A stretch of DNA of 64,000 nt from Sphingomonadales bacterium (GTDB lineage Bacteria > Pseudomonadota > Alphaproteobacteria > Sphingomonadales > Sphingomonadaceae). The translations under genes were made by a program, and so were the position numbers. The notes beneath the pieces are model-generated. The model did no database searches, was not told the origin of the DNA, and saw nothing but the letters and a program-made list of their open reading frames with translations. Location of the stretch: NCBI GenBank assembly GCA_009995225.1, contig JAACPW010000001.1, positions 62,001-126,000 of the forward strand. Reading direction: 5' to 3'. This document shows, in pieces, positions 17,431 through 25,164 of this stretch. How positions within the stretch are numbered: position 1 is the stretch's first letter; every line of letters starts with the position of its first letter.

Positions 17431-18804
17431 TTAGGGCTTGGCCGAAGACTTGGCACCGCGCGGCGCCGGGCGCAGCGCCACCGTGCTCTTGGTGGTGCGG
17501 CGCAGGGTTTCCATCGCGTAGTTAAGCTGGAAATCCGCGATGCCCTGTTCTTCGAGCTGCGCAGCGGTCAGCTGAAAGCGGGGATCAGCGATTGTGTCCG
17601 CCTCCATCTCCTCGTCCTTTTCGGCAAGCTCGTTGATAAGGTGGCCGCGAAGGTCGCTTTCGCGGGTCTGATACTTCTGGCGCAGCGCATAATCGGGATC
17701 AGAGATCTGCGGCACGGTGATATCGGGACGAATGCCGCCTTCCTGCACCGATTTGCCGGCGGGCGTGAAATAGCGCGCCGTGGTCAGCTTCAGCGCCGCG
17801 TCTTTGCCCAGCGGCAGCAGCGACTGGACCGAGCCCTTGCCGAAGCTGCGTTCCCCCATGATCAGCGCGCGGCGGTGATCCTGAAGCGCGCCCGCGACGA
17901 TTTCCGAAGCCGAGGCCGAGCCTGCATTGATCAGCACGATCATCGGCACGCCTTCGGCCATGTCGCCGCGATAGACCGTTTCGGCATCGTAAAGCATCGT
18001 TTCGCCCCGCGCGCGGCCGCGCTGGCTGACGATGCGCCCATCGGTCAGGAACAGATCAGACAGCGCGACCGATTCGTCGAGGCTGCCGCCGGGATTGTTG
18101 CGCAGGTCGAGCACCAGTCCGTTGATCCGCCCACCGGGCGCCTGCTTCTTGATATCCTGCCAGGCGGCAAAGACATCCGCGCCGACATTGGCGCTGAATT
18201 CATTGACCGTGATGACGCCGATATTGCCCGCCGACACCTCATGCGTCACCGGTTCCAGCTCGATCACGCCGCGCGTCACGTTGACTTCAAGCGGCTCTTC
18301 GCGGCCCGGACGAAAGATCGTCAGCATGATCGACGTGCCCTTGGGCCCGCGCATCTGCGCCACGGCGTCATCCAGTTTCTGGTCGACGATCAGCTTGCCA
18401 TTGAGGTGCGTGATGAAATCGCCCGCCTTGATGCCCGCCGTCTCTGCCGGACTGCCACGGAACGGCGAGACGACCTTGACCGCGCCATCTTCCAGCACCA
18501 CCGACAGGCCGAGGCCCGAATATTGCCCGTCGATCATGGTTTCGAGCCGCTGGAGATCGCCACCGTCAAGATAGGCCGAATGCGGATCGAGCGCCGCCAG
18601 CATCCCGTCAATCGCGCCGCGGATCAGCACGTCATCCTCGACCGGCTCGACATAGCTGGCCTTCACCCGCTGGAACACCGCGAAGAGTTTGGCGAATTCC
18701 GGCCCGGCGCGGCCATCGACCTGCGCCATGGTAACCGTGGTGGCAGGGATCAGCGCGACGGCAGTGACCAGCGCGGCGCTGCGCAGGAGAGCGGCGATTT
18801 TCAT
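17431..18804 (-). CDS. ctpA: S41 family carboxy-terminal processing peptidase
   Basis: 457-residue periplasmic serine protease. A signal peptide (MKIAALLRSAALVTAVALIPATTVTMAQ) is followed by a helical cap, a PDZ domain (about residues 75-160; YSGLGLSVVLEDGAVKVVSPFRGSPAETAGIKAGD) and the S41 core. The catalytic Ser is in NAGSASASEIVAGAL and the Lys in GERSFGKGSVQ. In Gram-negatives such enzymes trim lipoproteins and peptidoglycan hydrolases, which fits its place just after an EnvC-like hydrolase activator. Start ATG at 18802-18804. The 134 bases upstream (18805-18938) are non-coding. Confidence 0.94.
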   Translation of the reverse strand: MKIAALLRSAALVTAVALIPATTVTMAQVDGRAGPEFAKLFAVFQRVKASYVEPVEDDVLIRGAIDGMLAALDPHSAYLDGGDLQRLETMIDGQYSGLGLSVVLEDGAVKVVSPFRGSPAETAGIKAGDFITHLNGKLIVDQKLDDAVAQMRGPKGTSIMLTIFRPGREEPLEVNVTRGVIELEPVTHEVSAGNIGVITVNEFSANVGADVFAAWQDIKKQAPGGRINGLVLDLRNNPGGSLDESVALSDLFLTDGRIVSQRGRARGETMLYDAETVYRGDMAEGVPMIVLINAGSASASEIVAGALQDHRRALIMGERSFGKGSVQSLLPLGKDAALKLTTARYFTPAGKSVQEGGIRPDITVPQISDPDYALRQKYQTRESDLRGHLINELAEKDEEMEADTIADPRFQLTAAQLEEQGIADFQLNYAMETLRRTTKSTVALRPAPRGAKSSAKP

Positions 18805-18938
18805 AAGCGGTGCAAGGCTCCTTTGTTCGGCGAAGATATAGGATTGCCGGCCTGAACGCCAGATGAGAGCATCCGCGCCGCGGTCGTCGTGCCAGCGCGG
18901 AGCGGACAACCGGCGATAGCAGACCCCGCCCCTTGCCC

Positions 18939-20198
18939 TTAGCGCAAATATTGCAACGGATTGACCGGCTGTCCATTGCGCCGCAACTCGATCGTCAACG
19001 CCTGCGTGCCGCCGCTGGCGCGGCCCATCGGGCTGCCGCCGATGACGGCGTCGCCCACCGCAACCTCGACGCGGCCGAGCCCGGTGATAAGGCTGGTCCA
19101 CCCGCCAGCATGTTCGATGATGACGATCCGACCAAAACCGCGATAGGCGCCAGCGAAGGCAACGCGGCCACGCGCCGGGGCCACCACCTGTGCATCCCTG
19201 GCAGGCGCGAGGCTCAGTCCGGTGCTGGCAAGGCCGCTCTCGCGCCGGGCGCCAAAGCCGATCAGCGTGCGGCCCTGCACCGGCAACTGAAAATCGCGCG
19301 GCGGCGGCGCACTGGCCTGGGCATCAGGGGCGCTGAGCGCGGGCACGGGCATGGGCGCAGCAGGCAGCGCCGCGGCCAGATCGGCAGGACGCAGAACCGG
19401 CCCCGGCAGGGCCGCAAGTTCCTGACGCAGCGCCGCCACCTCGCCCAGCTTGTCCACCAGCCCATCGAGATCGCGGGCTTCTTCGGCCAGCGCCAGCGCG
19501 CGCTCCCCTTCGCGCAGGGCTGCGCCCTTTGCGTTGCGCGACGCAATGCGCTGCCGGGTTTCGAGCGCGGCCAGTTGGGTGCGGCGCTCGCGCAGCGCGC
19601 CTTCGCCATCGCGCATCTGGGCAAGGGCGCGGGCGGCCTGCGCTTCGAGCGCCCGTCCCCGGTCAAGCTCACTGCGCAAGGCAGCGGTGCGCGCGCGGAT
19701 CTGCGGCACCGCGCTGCCAAGCACGGCGCGGACATGGACCACATCGGTCAGCGATCCCGGCTGCAACGCGGCCAGCGCCAGCGGCCGGCGGGCCGCGGTT
19801 TGGAGCGCGGCGGCAAGGCGCGCCGTCGGCTCCTGCTTTACGGCAAGTCTTGCCGTCAGATCGGCGCGCGCTTTGCGCGCAATGGTCAGCCGCGCGCGGG
19901 CGATTTCAATATCGGCTTCGGCCTGCTGGATCCGGGCGGCGAGCGCGGCGGCTTCGCTGGCCGTGCGGGTGGCGGCTTGTGTCGCGGCCTCGGCGGCGCG
20001 GGTCATGCGCGCGGCGCGGGCTTGCGCAATCCGGCTTTCGCGGGTCGCGCGGGCCAGTGCGGCATCGGCCTCGTCCGGTGCAAGCAGGGTGACAACGGGC
20101 GCAGCCTGCGTTTCGGGTATGACCACCGCCAGCATCGCACCGACGCCAAGCATCGCGCACAGCGTCAGGGCAAGAGAACGGCGGGGAGCGCGGGGCAT
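18939..20198 (-). CDS. envC: EnvC-like murein hydrolase activator (degenerate LytM domain)
   Basis: 419-residue exported protein. Signal peptide (RRSLALTLCAMLGVGAMLAVVIPETQA), then about 230 residues of alanine-rich coiled coil, then a C-terminal M23/LytM fold (about 300-419). The zinc-binding motifs of active M23 enzymes are missing: the H-x(3)-D position reads STGLSLAPARD and the H-x-H position reads ALTIELRR. This is the pattern of EnvC/NlpD activators of amidases at the division septum rather than endopeptidases. Start ATG at 20198 (MPRAPRRS), 7 bases after the rlmH stop; the downstream neighbour is ctpA. Confidence 0.87.
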   Translation of the reverse strand: MPRAPRRSLALTLCAMLGVGAMLAVVIPETQAAPVVTLLAPDEADAALARATRESRIAQARAARMTRAAEAATQAATRTASEAAALAARIQQAEADIEIARARLTIARKARADLTARLAVKQEPTARLAAALQTAARRPLALAALQPGSLTDVVHVRAVLGSAVPQIRARTAALRSELDRGRALEAQAARALAQMRDGEGALRERRTQLAALETRQRIASRNAKGAALREGERALALAEEARDLDGLVDKLGEVAALRQELAALPGPVLRPADLAAALPAAPMPVPALSAPDAQASAPPPRDFQLPVQGRTLIGFGARRESGLASTGLSLAPARDAQVVAPARGRVAFAGAYRGFGRIVIIEHAGGWTSLITGLGRVEVAVGDAVIGGSPMGRASGGTQALTIELRRNGQPVNPLQYLR

Positions 20199-20205
20199 TG
20201 TGCCG

Positions 20206-20628
20206 TCATGCCCGATGATAGGGATGCCCGGCAAGGATGGTCGTGGCGCGGTAGAGCTGTTCGATCAGCATCGCACGGGCCAGCATATGCGGCCAGGTCG
20301 CCGGACCGAAAGCGAGCAGCAGGTCCGCGCCGGCCCGCTCGGCGTCGGAATGGCCATCCGCCGCGCCCAGCATGAAGCGTGTTTCGCGCACGCCTTCATC
20401 CCGCCAGCGCCCCAAGAGATGCGCGAAATCCTCCGACGTCATGGCCTTGCCCCGCTCGTCCAGCAGCACGGTGCGGACAGGTGTGAGCGCATCGGCCAAC
20501 TTGCCCGCGCCAGTATCGGGCCATTCGGTCAGCTTGAAAGGCCAGGTCATGCGCTTGGCATAGCGATCCACCAGCTCGCCCTCAGGCGACCGGCCGATTT
20601 TCCCGCGCGCGATGATGTGGAGGAGGAT
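20206..20628 (-). CDS. rlmH: 23S rRNA pseudouridine-1915 N3-methyltransferase RlmH, apparent ATC start
   Basis: 140-residue SPOUT methyltransferase acting on the 70S ribosome. Family pattern: N-terminal HIIARGKIGRSPEGELVDRY; SAM-binding knot FMLGAADGHSDAERAGADLLLAFGPATWPH; C-terminal ARAMLIEQLYRATTILAGHPYHR. The usual N-terminus is M-x-LHI(I/V)ARGKIGRSP, so the initiator should be at 20626-20628, but that codon is ATC (Ile). No in-frame ATG, GTG or TTG lies near it; the track extends far upstream through repeat sequence. AAAAGGA, a good ribosome site, lies 8 bases before the ATC, supporting initiation here. The upstream DNA is a structured element whose last hairpin directly abuts the ATC. 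Confidence 0.85.
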   Translation of the reverse strand: MLLHIIARGKIGRSPEGELVDRYAKRMTWPFKLTEWPDTGAGKLADALTPVRTVLLDERGKAMTSEDFAHLLGRWRDEGVRETRFMLGAADGHSDAERAGADLLLAFGPATWPHMLARAMLIEQLYRATTILAGHPYHRA

Positions 20629-20730
20629 AAAAGCGTCCTTTTCTCTCGCGGCACAAGGCTTCGCCTTGGCCTGCCGAGGGGGCGGCCTACCGGCCGGCGG
20701 GCGGTCGCCCTTGCGGCTCCCGAGAGCCGA
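20629..20730 (-). repeat. Structured intergenic element, copy C2 (abuts rlmH)
   Basis: On the minus strand: hairpin CGGCTC tcgg GAGCCG, linker CGCAAG, hairpin GGGC gacc GCCC, hairpin CAAGGC gaa GCCTTG, then GCGAGAG and a final hairpin AAAAG gacg CTTTT. The order of parts matches copies A, B and C1. The final hairpin ends at 20629, immediately before the presumed ATC initiator of rlmH, and its 5' arm contains the rlmH ribosome site (AAAAGGA). Folding would mask the site. Confidence 0.6.
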
Positions 20731-20740
20731 TAATCGTGTT

Positions 20741-20845
20741 CCTCGGCCCGGAAAGCGGGCCGCAAGGCCACGCGGCCGCCCCGCAGGCGCTCGAGCCCGC
20801 AGGGCTCGAAACAGCGCCGAGGACGAAGGCGCGGAGGCGCCTTCG
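20741..20845 (+). repeat. Structured intergenic element, copy C1
   Basis: Outer stem CCTCGGC/GCCGAGG, hairpins GGCCCG gaaag CGGGCC, GGCC acgc GGCC, TCGAGCC cgcag GGCTCGA, and a final CGAAGGCGC ggag GCGCCTTCG. Linkers CCGCAAG, CCGCAGG and CCGAGGAC equal those of copy B, though the stems have different sequences. It lies back to back with C2 in the 226-base gap between rsfS and rlmH, and ends 10 bases from the rsfS stop. Confidence 0.75.
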
Positions 20846-20854
20846 AAAAACGGA

Positions 20855-21289
20855 CTACGCTCTACCCTGCTGCGGTTCGCCGCCCTCGAACGACCACATC
20901 CGCTCAAGGTTGTAGAAGGTGCGCACTTCGGGGCGGAACAGGTGAATCACCACGTCGCCCGCATCGATCAGCACCCAGTCAGCCGCCGGAAGGCCTTCGA
21001 TCCGGGCGTGCCCGAAACCGGCCTTCTTGATCTCCTCGGCCAGCTTCTGCGCCATCGACGCAACCTGACGGGTCGAACGGCCGCTGGCGATCACCATGTG
21101 ATCGGCAATCGAGCTTTTTCCCGCGAGCGGGATCGACACGATTTCCTGCGCCTGATCATCGTCAAGCTGAGCGAGCACAAGCTGGTGCAGGGCATCGGCG
21201 CCCATTTCAGGCTTGCCCTGCGATGGGGCGGCGGTGGCAGCAGCTTGCACTGCGCCAAGCGGAAGGGAAGCGACAAAGGCCTCGGACAT
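20855..21289 (-). CDS. rsfS: Ribosomal silencing factor RsfS (Iojap)
   Basis: 144-residue Iojap/DUF143 protein that binds L14 of the large subunit and blocks subunit joining in starvation. Core seen: LVLAQLDDDQAQEIVSIPLAGKSSIADHMVIASGRSTRQVASMAQ and ADWVLIDAGDVVIHLFRPEVRTFYNLERMW. An alanine-rich N-terminal extension of about 30 residues precedes it. I chose the ATG at 21289 (MSEAFVAS), preceded by GGAGA; the track start 15 codons upstream is a weaker choice. It follows nadD by 87 bases, the widespread nadD-rsfS-rlmH order. Confidence 0.94.
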   Translation of the reverse strand: MSEAFVASLPLGAVQAAATAAPSQGKPEMGADALHQLVLAQLDDDQAQEIVSIPLAGKSSIADHMVIASGRSTRQVASMAQKLAEEIKKAGFGHARIEGLPAADWVLIDAGDVVIHLFRPEVRTFYNLERMWSFEGGEPQQGRA

Positions 21290-21376
21290 GGGCAATCGAA
21301 TATCTCCAGAGTTTGAGGTCAATGCAGGCCACATGACGCAAGCGGGCAGGCAACCGGGCCGAAACGCTGGCGCGCT

Positions 21377-22126
21377 TCATGCCTCGGCCTCTTGCCGGAG
21401 CTTGCGGAATGTCAGCCGGTCACGCACCCCTGCCCTTCGATCCTGACGGTCCGCGCCTTGACCATGCCCGTCATGGGCAAGCAAAGCATCGGCCCACCCG
21501 GCATGGGCACGGCGAATGGCCGTGGCCGAGCGGTCGTCCGGATCGAAACGCATTAACACCAGGGCCGGTGCGCTCCATTGCCCCCGTTTCCGAATGCTGG
21601 CGGCAGACACACGATAGCGTCTGAGCCAGGCCATGGCGGGGCTCGTCATAGCGCCTGTATCATAGCCGGGACGGGCGATCACCGCAATCGGCATTGTCCG
21701 CGCCAATCTCCGCCAGTCTTTCCAGCGGTGCAATTGAGCGAGATTATCCGATCCCATCAGCCAGATAAACCGCCGCTTGGGATAGCGCCGGACCAACCGC
21801 GCAAGCGTATCGACCGTGTAGCGGGTGCCCAATTGCTGCTCGATGATGGTGGGCACGATCCGCGCCCGCCGGGCCTGCTGGCGCGCCGAAAGCAGCCGCG
21901 CGGCCAGCGGCGCCATGCCTTCGCGCCGTTTCAGCGGATTGCCGGGCGATACCAGCCACCATGTCTCGTCCAGCCCCAGTGCCTCGCCGGCGAACAGCGT
22001 GATCTTCCGGTGCCCGCCATGCGCAGGGTTGAAGCTGCCGCCGAGCAGCCCGGTCAGTTGGGGTGGCGCAGGCAATGGCTTGGGTGGGCTTACGGGCGTG
22101 TCTGGCCCGCGCCGCGAACCTGCCAC
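21377..22126 (-). CDS. nadD: Nicotinate-nucleotide adenylyltransferase NadD
   Basis: 249-residue enzyme joining NaMN and ATP to form deamido-NAD. The nucleotidyltransferase motif GGSFNPAHGGHRKI (G-S-F-(N/D)-P-x-H-x-G-H) is at about residues 29-42, and the second motif is near the C-terminus (DRSATAIRRAH, the S-S/A-T-x-I-R signature). The last about 35 residues (DGHGQGADRQDRRAGVRD...) form a charged extension I do not recognise. The start is a GTG at 22124-22126 inside the 3' end of proA (37-base overlap); a later TTG is possible. Confidence 0.92.
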   Translation of the reverse strand: MAGSRRGPDTPVSPPKPLPAPPQLTGLLGGSFNPAHGGHRKITLFAGEALGLDETWWLVSPGNPLKRREGMAPLAARLLSARQQARRARIVPTIIEQQLGTRYTVDTLARLVRRYPKRRFIWLMGSDNLAQLHRWKDWRRLARTMPIAVIARPGYDTGAMTSPAMAWLRRYRVSAASIRKRGQWSAPALVLMRFDPDDRSATAIRRAHAGWADALLAHDGHGQGADRQDRRAGVRDRLTFRKLRQEAEA

Positions 22127-23370
22127 TTGTAGGTCGTCAGCCCTTCCAGCGCCACAGGCCCGCGTGCGTGCAGACGCCCGGTGGCGATGCCGATTTCCGC
22201 GCCCAGCCCGAATTCGCCCCCGTCGGCAAATTGCGAGGATGCATTGTGCATCACGATCGCGCTGTCGACTTCGTTGAGGAAGCGTTCGGCCGCAGCGTCA
22301 TCGGCGGTGACGATGACATCGGTATGCGCGGAGGAGTGGCGGGCGATGTGGGCGAGAGCCTCGTCCAGCCCATCGACGATGGCGACAGACAGAATCGCAT
22401 CGAGATATTCGGTGTCCCAGTCATTCGCGCTGGCAGGGATCACCCGCCGGTCGAGCGCCCGCGCGCGTCCGTCACCGCGCACTTCGCAGCCCTTGGCGAT
22501 CAGCGCCGCGATCAGGGCGCTGGCTTCCTGATAGGACGAATCGATCAGCAGTGTCTCCATCGCCCCGCAGATGCCGGTGCGGCGCAGCTTGGCGTTGAGC
22601 GCGATCTGCTCCGCCATCGCCGGATCGGCAGCGGCGTGGATGTAGGTGTGGCAAATACCATCAAGGTGCGCGAGCACGGGCACCCGCGCATCGGCCTGCA
22701 CCCGCGCCACCAAGCTCTTGCCTCCGCGCGGCACGATCATGTCGATCAGCCCGCTCGCCGTCAGCATCGCACCCACGCAGGCGCGGTCTTGCGACGGCAT
22801 GAGCTGCACCGCATCGGCCGGCACGCCGCCGCGTTCCAGCCCGGCGACCAGCGCGGCGTGAAGCGCGCGGTTCGAATGCACCGCCTCGCTGCCCCCGCGC
22901 AGCAAGGCGGCATTGCCCGCCCGCACGCATAGTGCAGCAGCATCGGCAGTCACATTGGGGCGGCTTTCGTAGATGATCCCGATCACGCCAATCGGCACGC
23001 GGATGCGCTGCATCTTGAGCCCATTGGGACGCGCGGACGAATCGATCACGTCGCCCACCGGATCGGGAAGATCGGCGACCGCGTCCACCGCATCGGCAAT
23101 CGCGCCCAGACGCGCCTCGTCCAGCGCAAGGCGGTCCAGCATGGCCTTGGCAAGGCCGTTGGCCTCGCCTGCGGCGATGTCCCTGGCATTGGCGGTGAGG
23201 ATTTCCGGCGCGGCGGCACGCACGGCCTGCGCGGCCAGATGCAGCGCGGCGGCACGGGCTTCGCTGGGCATGGCAGCCAGCGCGCGCTGTGCGCTGCGCG
23301 CCGCGCGCGCCATATCGGGAACCAGAGCGGCAGGATCGGCGGATTGGGTTTGTTCAGCTTGATAGGTCAT
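22090..23370 (-). CDS. proA: Glutamate-5-semialdehyde dehydrogenase (gamma-glutamyl phosphate reductase)
   Basis: 426-residue NADPH-dependent enzyme of proline synthesis, reducing glutamyl-5-phosphate. Family segments: VPIGVIGIIYESRPNVTADAAALCVRAGNAALLRGG, the catalytic Cys in RRTGICGAMETLLID, and EFGLGAEIGIATGRLHARGPVALEGLTTYKW at the C-terminus. Start ATG at 23368-23370 (MTYQAEQT); the track start is six codons upstream. proB is not in this window. It heads the leftward run proA-nadD-rsfS-rlmH-envC-ctpA-dsbB-coq7. Confidence 0.96.
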   Translation of the reverse strand: MTYQAEQTQSADPAALVPDMARAARSAQRALAAMPSEARAAALHLAAQAVRAAAPEILTANARDIAAGEANGLAKAMLDRLALDEARLGAIADAVDAVADLPDPVGDVIDSSARPNGLKMQRIRVPIGVIGIIYESRPNVTADAAALCVRAGNAALLRGGSEAVHSNRALHAALVAGLERGGVPADAVQLMPSQDRACVGAMLTASGLIDMIVPRGGKSLVARVQADARVPVLAHLDGICHTYIHAAADPAMAEQIALNAKLRRTGICGAMETLLIDSSYQEASALIAALIAKGCEVRGDGRARALDRRVIPASANDWDTEYLDAILSVAIVDGLDEALAHIARHSSAHTDVIVTADDAAAERFLNEVDSAIVMHNASSQFADGGEFGLGAEIGIATGRLHARGPVALEGLTTYKWQVRGAGQTRP

Positions 23371-23605
23371 GGCGCGCAGCCTTAGCATTTCTGCGCCGCG
23401 CTGTCAGGTCATGCGAGTCGCAGGGTGCAAAATCACTGCCGAAACCGCCCATCCGGTTTTGTTCCGCCGCCCCGATGCAAACGATGATCAATTCATCGTG
23501 ATTCCCTGTCAGCTCACCTGTAAAGCCGTCAAGGGATTCGACCCGCAGGCCCACCGCTGATAGCGCGCCTTGGCGTGGGGCATAGATAAAAAATCGGGGC
23601 CGCAA
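23371..23605. promoter_or_regulatory. Divergent intergenic region proA / M23 peptidase
   Basis: 235 bases without a convincing gene between the divergent proA and M23 peptidase starts. Locally less GC-rich (for example AACGATGATCAATTCATCGTG, a partial palindrome TGATCAATTCATCGTGATT). It must carry the promoters of both operons, but I cannot place -35/-10 boxes with confidence. Confidence 0.35.
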
Positions 23606-24781
23606 TTGTCAGAGAAGATTATCACCCAATCGCGGGGCGAGCGGCTGCGTCGGTGGTTCCCCGAACGCGAGTTCTTCATGCGTGCCGATGGGCAGGTGCG
23701 TTTCATCAAGATTTCGTCAAAGTTGCAGATGCGCGTCGCCGCCGGCGTCGTGGCGATGGTGCTGTTCTGGCTTGTCGCGCTCGCCGTGATGGCCTGGGGG
23801 CAATACCGCGCACAGGCCGATCTCGCCTCCTTCGCCGAAAAGCGCGCCGAAGTTGCGAGCGCCGATGAACGCATCAAGGCTTATGGCGGCAATGTCGACA
23901 AGGTGGTCGATGACCTCAAGGAACGTCAGGCCTTCCTTGAAGAAATGGCGCGGATGCTGCCTGAAGATATCATTGCGCAAGGCGCGGCCAGCGGCACGGT
24001 CACTGATTCCGCCACCGAAGCGGCCAGGACGATCGAAAAGGTCGGCGCGATGATCCCGCAGGCGCGCGGTCTCGCCGAAATCGAAGCCCGCCAGCTTGCT
24101 CTTGTGGAACGCCTCACCCGCTTTGCCGATGCCCGCGCGAACCGTGCAGAGGCCGCGATGCGCAAGCTCAACCTCGATCCCGCCGCGATGAGCCGTCAGG
24201 CGCGGCAGGCCATGGGTGGTCCCTTTGAAGCCGTCACGGGCCCCGACAAGATCGACCCGCGCTTCGAACGCCTCGGCCTCAGCCTTGCCCGCATGGCCGC
24301 GCTCGAACGCGCGCTTGACGGTATTCCGCAGGTGGTGCCCGCCAGCATCCAGAACATCACGTCAGGCTTTGGCTATCGCCGCGATCCATTCAACGGACGC
24401 GGGGCGATGCATGCCGGGCTCGACTTCCGCGGTGCGACCGGTTCCCCCATCTTTGCCGCTGCCGAAGGGCGCGTGACCTTTGCAGGGACCAAGTCGGGCT
24501 ATGGCCAGGCGATTGAAATCACGCATGGTAACGGAATGTTGACCCGCTATGCCCACTTGTCGCGGATTGACGTGACAGCCGGCCAATCGGTTGACGCCGG
24601 GGCCACCATCGGCGGGCTTGGCAGCACCGGGCGGTCGACTGGGCCGCACCTGCATTTCGAAGTTCGCATCAATGATCGCGCGGTCAATCCGCGTCCGTTT
24701 CTGGAGGCTGCCCCCGATGTTCTCAAAGAAGTCCGCAGCGGCCGATCCGGCCGGCACGCCGCCCGCGCCGCGTCCCGCTAA
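23606..24781 (+). CDS. M23 family peptidoglycan endopeptidase, membrane-anchored
   Basis: About 391 residues. N-terminal cytoplasmic basic segment, one membrane helix (AAGVVAMVLFWLVALAVMAW), a periplasmic coiled coil (about residues 70-210), then an M23 domain. The complete zinc site is present: HAGLDFRG (H-x(3)-D) and HLHFEVR (H-x-H), with SGFGYRRDPFNGR ahead. It therefore should cut peptidoglycan cross-bridges. The start is not sure: the TTG at 23606 (LSEKIITQ) is proposed, and the track uses a TTG at 23570. The 3' end overlaps the bactofilin gene by 65 bases, the classic peptidase-bactofilin shape module. Confidence 0.9.
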   Translation: MSEKIITQSRGERLRRWFPEREFFMRADGQVRFIKISSKLQMRVAAGVVAMVLFWLVALAVMAWGQYRAQADLASFAEKRAEVASADERIKAYGGNVDKVVDDLKERQAFLEEMARMLPEDIIAQGAASGTVTDSATEAARTIEKVGAMIPQARGLAEIEARQLALVERLTRFADARANRAEAAMRKLNLDPAAMSRQARQAMGGPFEAVTGPDKIDPRFERLGLSLARMAALERALDGIPQVVPASIQNITSGFGYRRDPFNGRGAMHAGLDFRGATGSPIFAAAEGRVTFAGTKSGYGQAIEITHGNGMLTRYAHLSRIDVTAGQSVDAGATIGGLGSTGRSTGPHLHFEVRINDRAVNPRPFLEAAPDVLKEVRSGRSGRHAARAASR

Positions 24782-25160
24782 CAGGAGCAGCAGTATGGCA
24801 TCGGGTTCGACCTTTTCGGTGATCGGCGCGGACGTGACGATCACGGGCAATGTCAGCGCATCGGCCGATCTGCACATCGACGGGACGATCGAAGGCGACA
24901 TCACCTGCGCCTCGCTGGTGCAGGGCGAAAAGAGCGTCATCAGCGGCGCGGTTGTGGCGGAAAGCGCCAGGCTTGCGGGCAAGGTGTCGGGATCGATCGC
25001 CGCGCGCGAACTGGTGGTTCTCAAATCGGCCCGGATCGACGGCGATGTCCATTATGACGCGCTGACGATCGAGCAGGGCGCAGAGGTCGACGGACGCTTT
25101 GCTCCCAATGCCCGTCAGGCGGTGAAAGCTGTGCCGAGCAGCGTCGAAGCCGCCGAATAA
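24717..25160 (+). CDS. Bactofilin
   Basis: 147-residue DUF583 cytoskeletal protein. The N-terminal 30 residues are flexible and proline-rich, then a right-handed beta-helix core: SVIGADVTITGNVSASADLHIDGTIEGDI ... VISGAVVAESARLAGKVSGSIAARELVVLKSARIDGDVHYDALTIEQGAEVDGRF, with the repeating G-x-(V/I) turns typical of bactofilins. It polymerises without nucleotide and localises cell-wall enzymes. I chose the ATG at 24717 because GGAGG lies 9 bases upstream, although it sits within the M23 gene; the ATG at MASGSTF is a shorter alternative. Confidence 0.93.
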   Translation: MFSKKSAAADPAGTPPAPRPANRSSSMASGSTFSVIGADVTITGNVSASADLHIDGTIEGDITCASLVQGEKSVISGAVVAESARLAGKVSGSIAARELVVLKSARIDGDVHYDALTIEQGAEVDGRFAPNARQAVKAVPSSVEAAE

Positions 25161-25164
25161 GGCG

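Noticed and set aside
17401-18855. 484-codon plus-strand frame over ctpA
   Set aside because: Antisense shadow of the S41 peptidase, which has signal peptide, PDZ and catalytic motifs.
18933-20375. 480- and 427-codon plus-strand frames over envC
   Set aside because: Arg/Ala/Gly-rich shadows of the coiled-coil gene on the minus strand.
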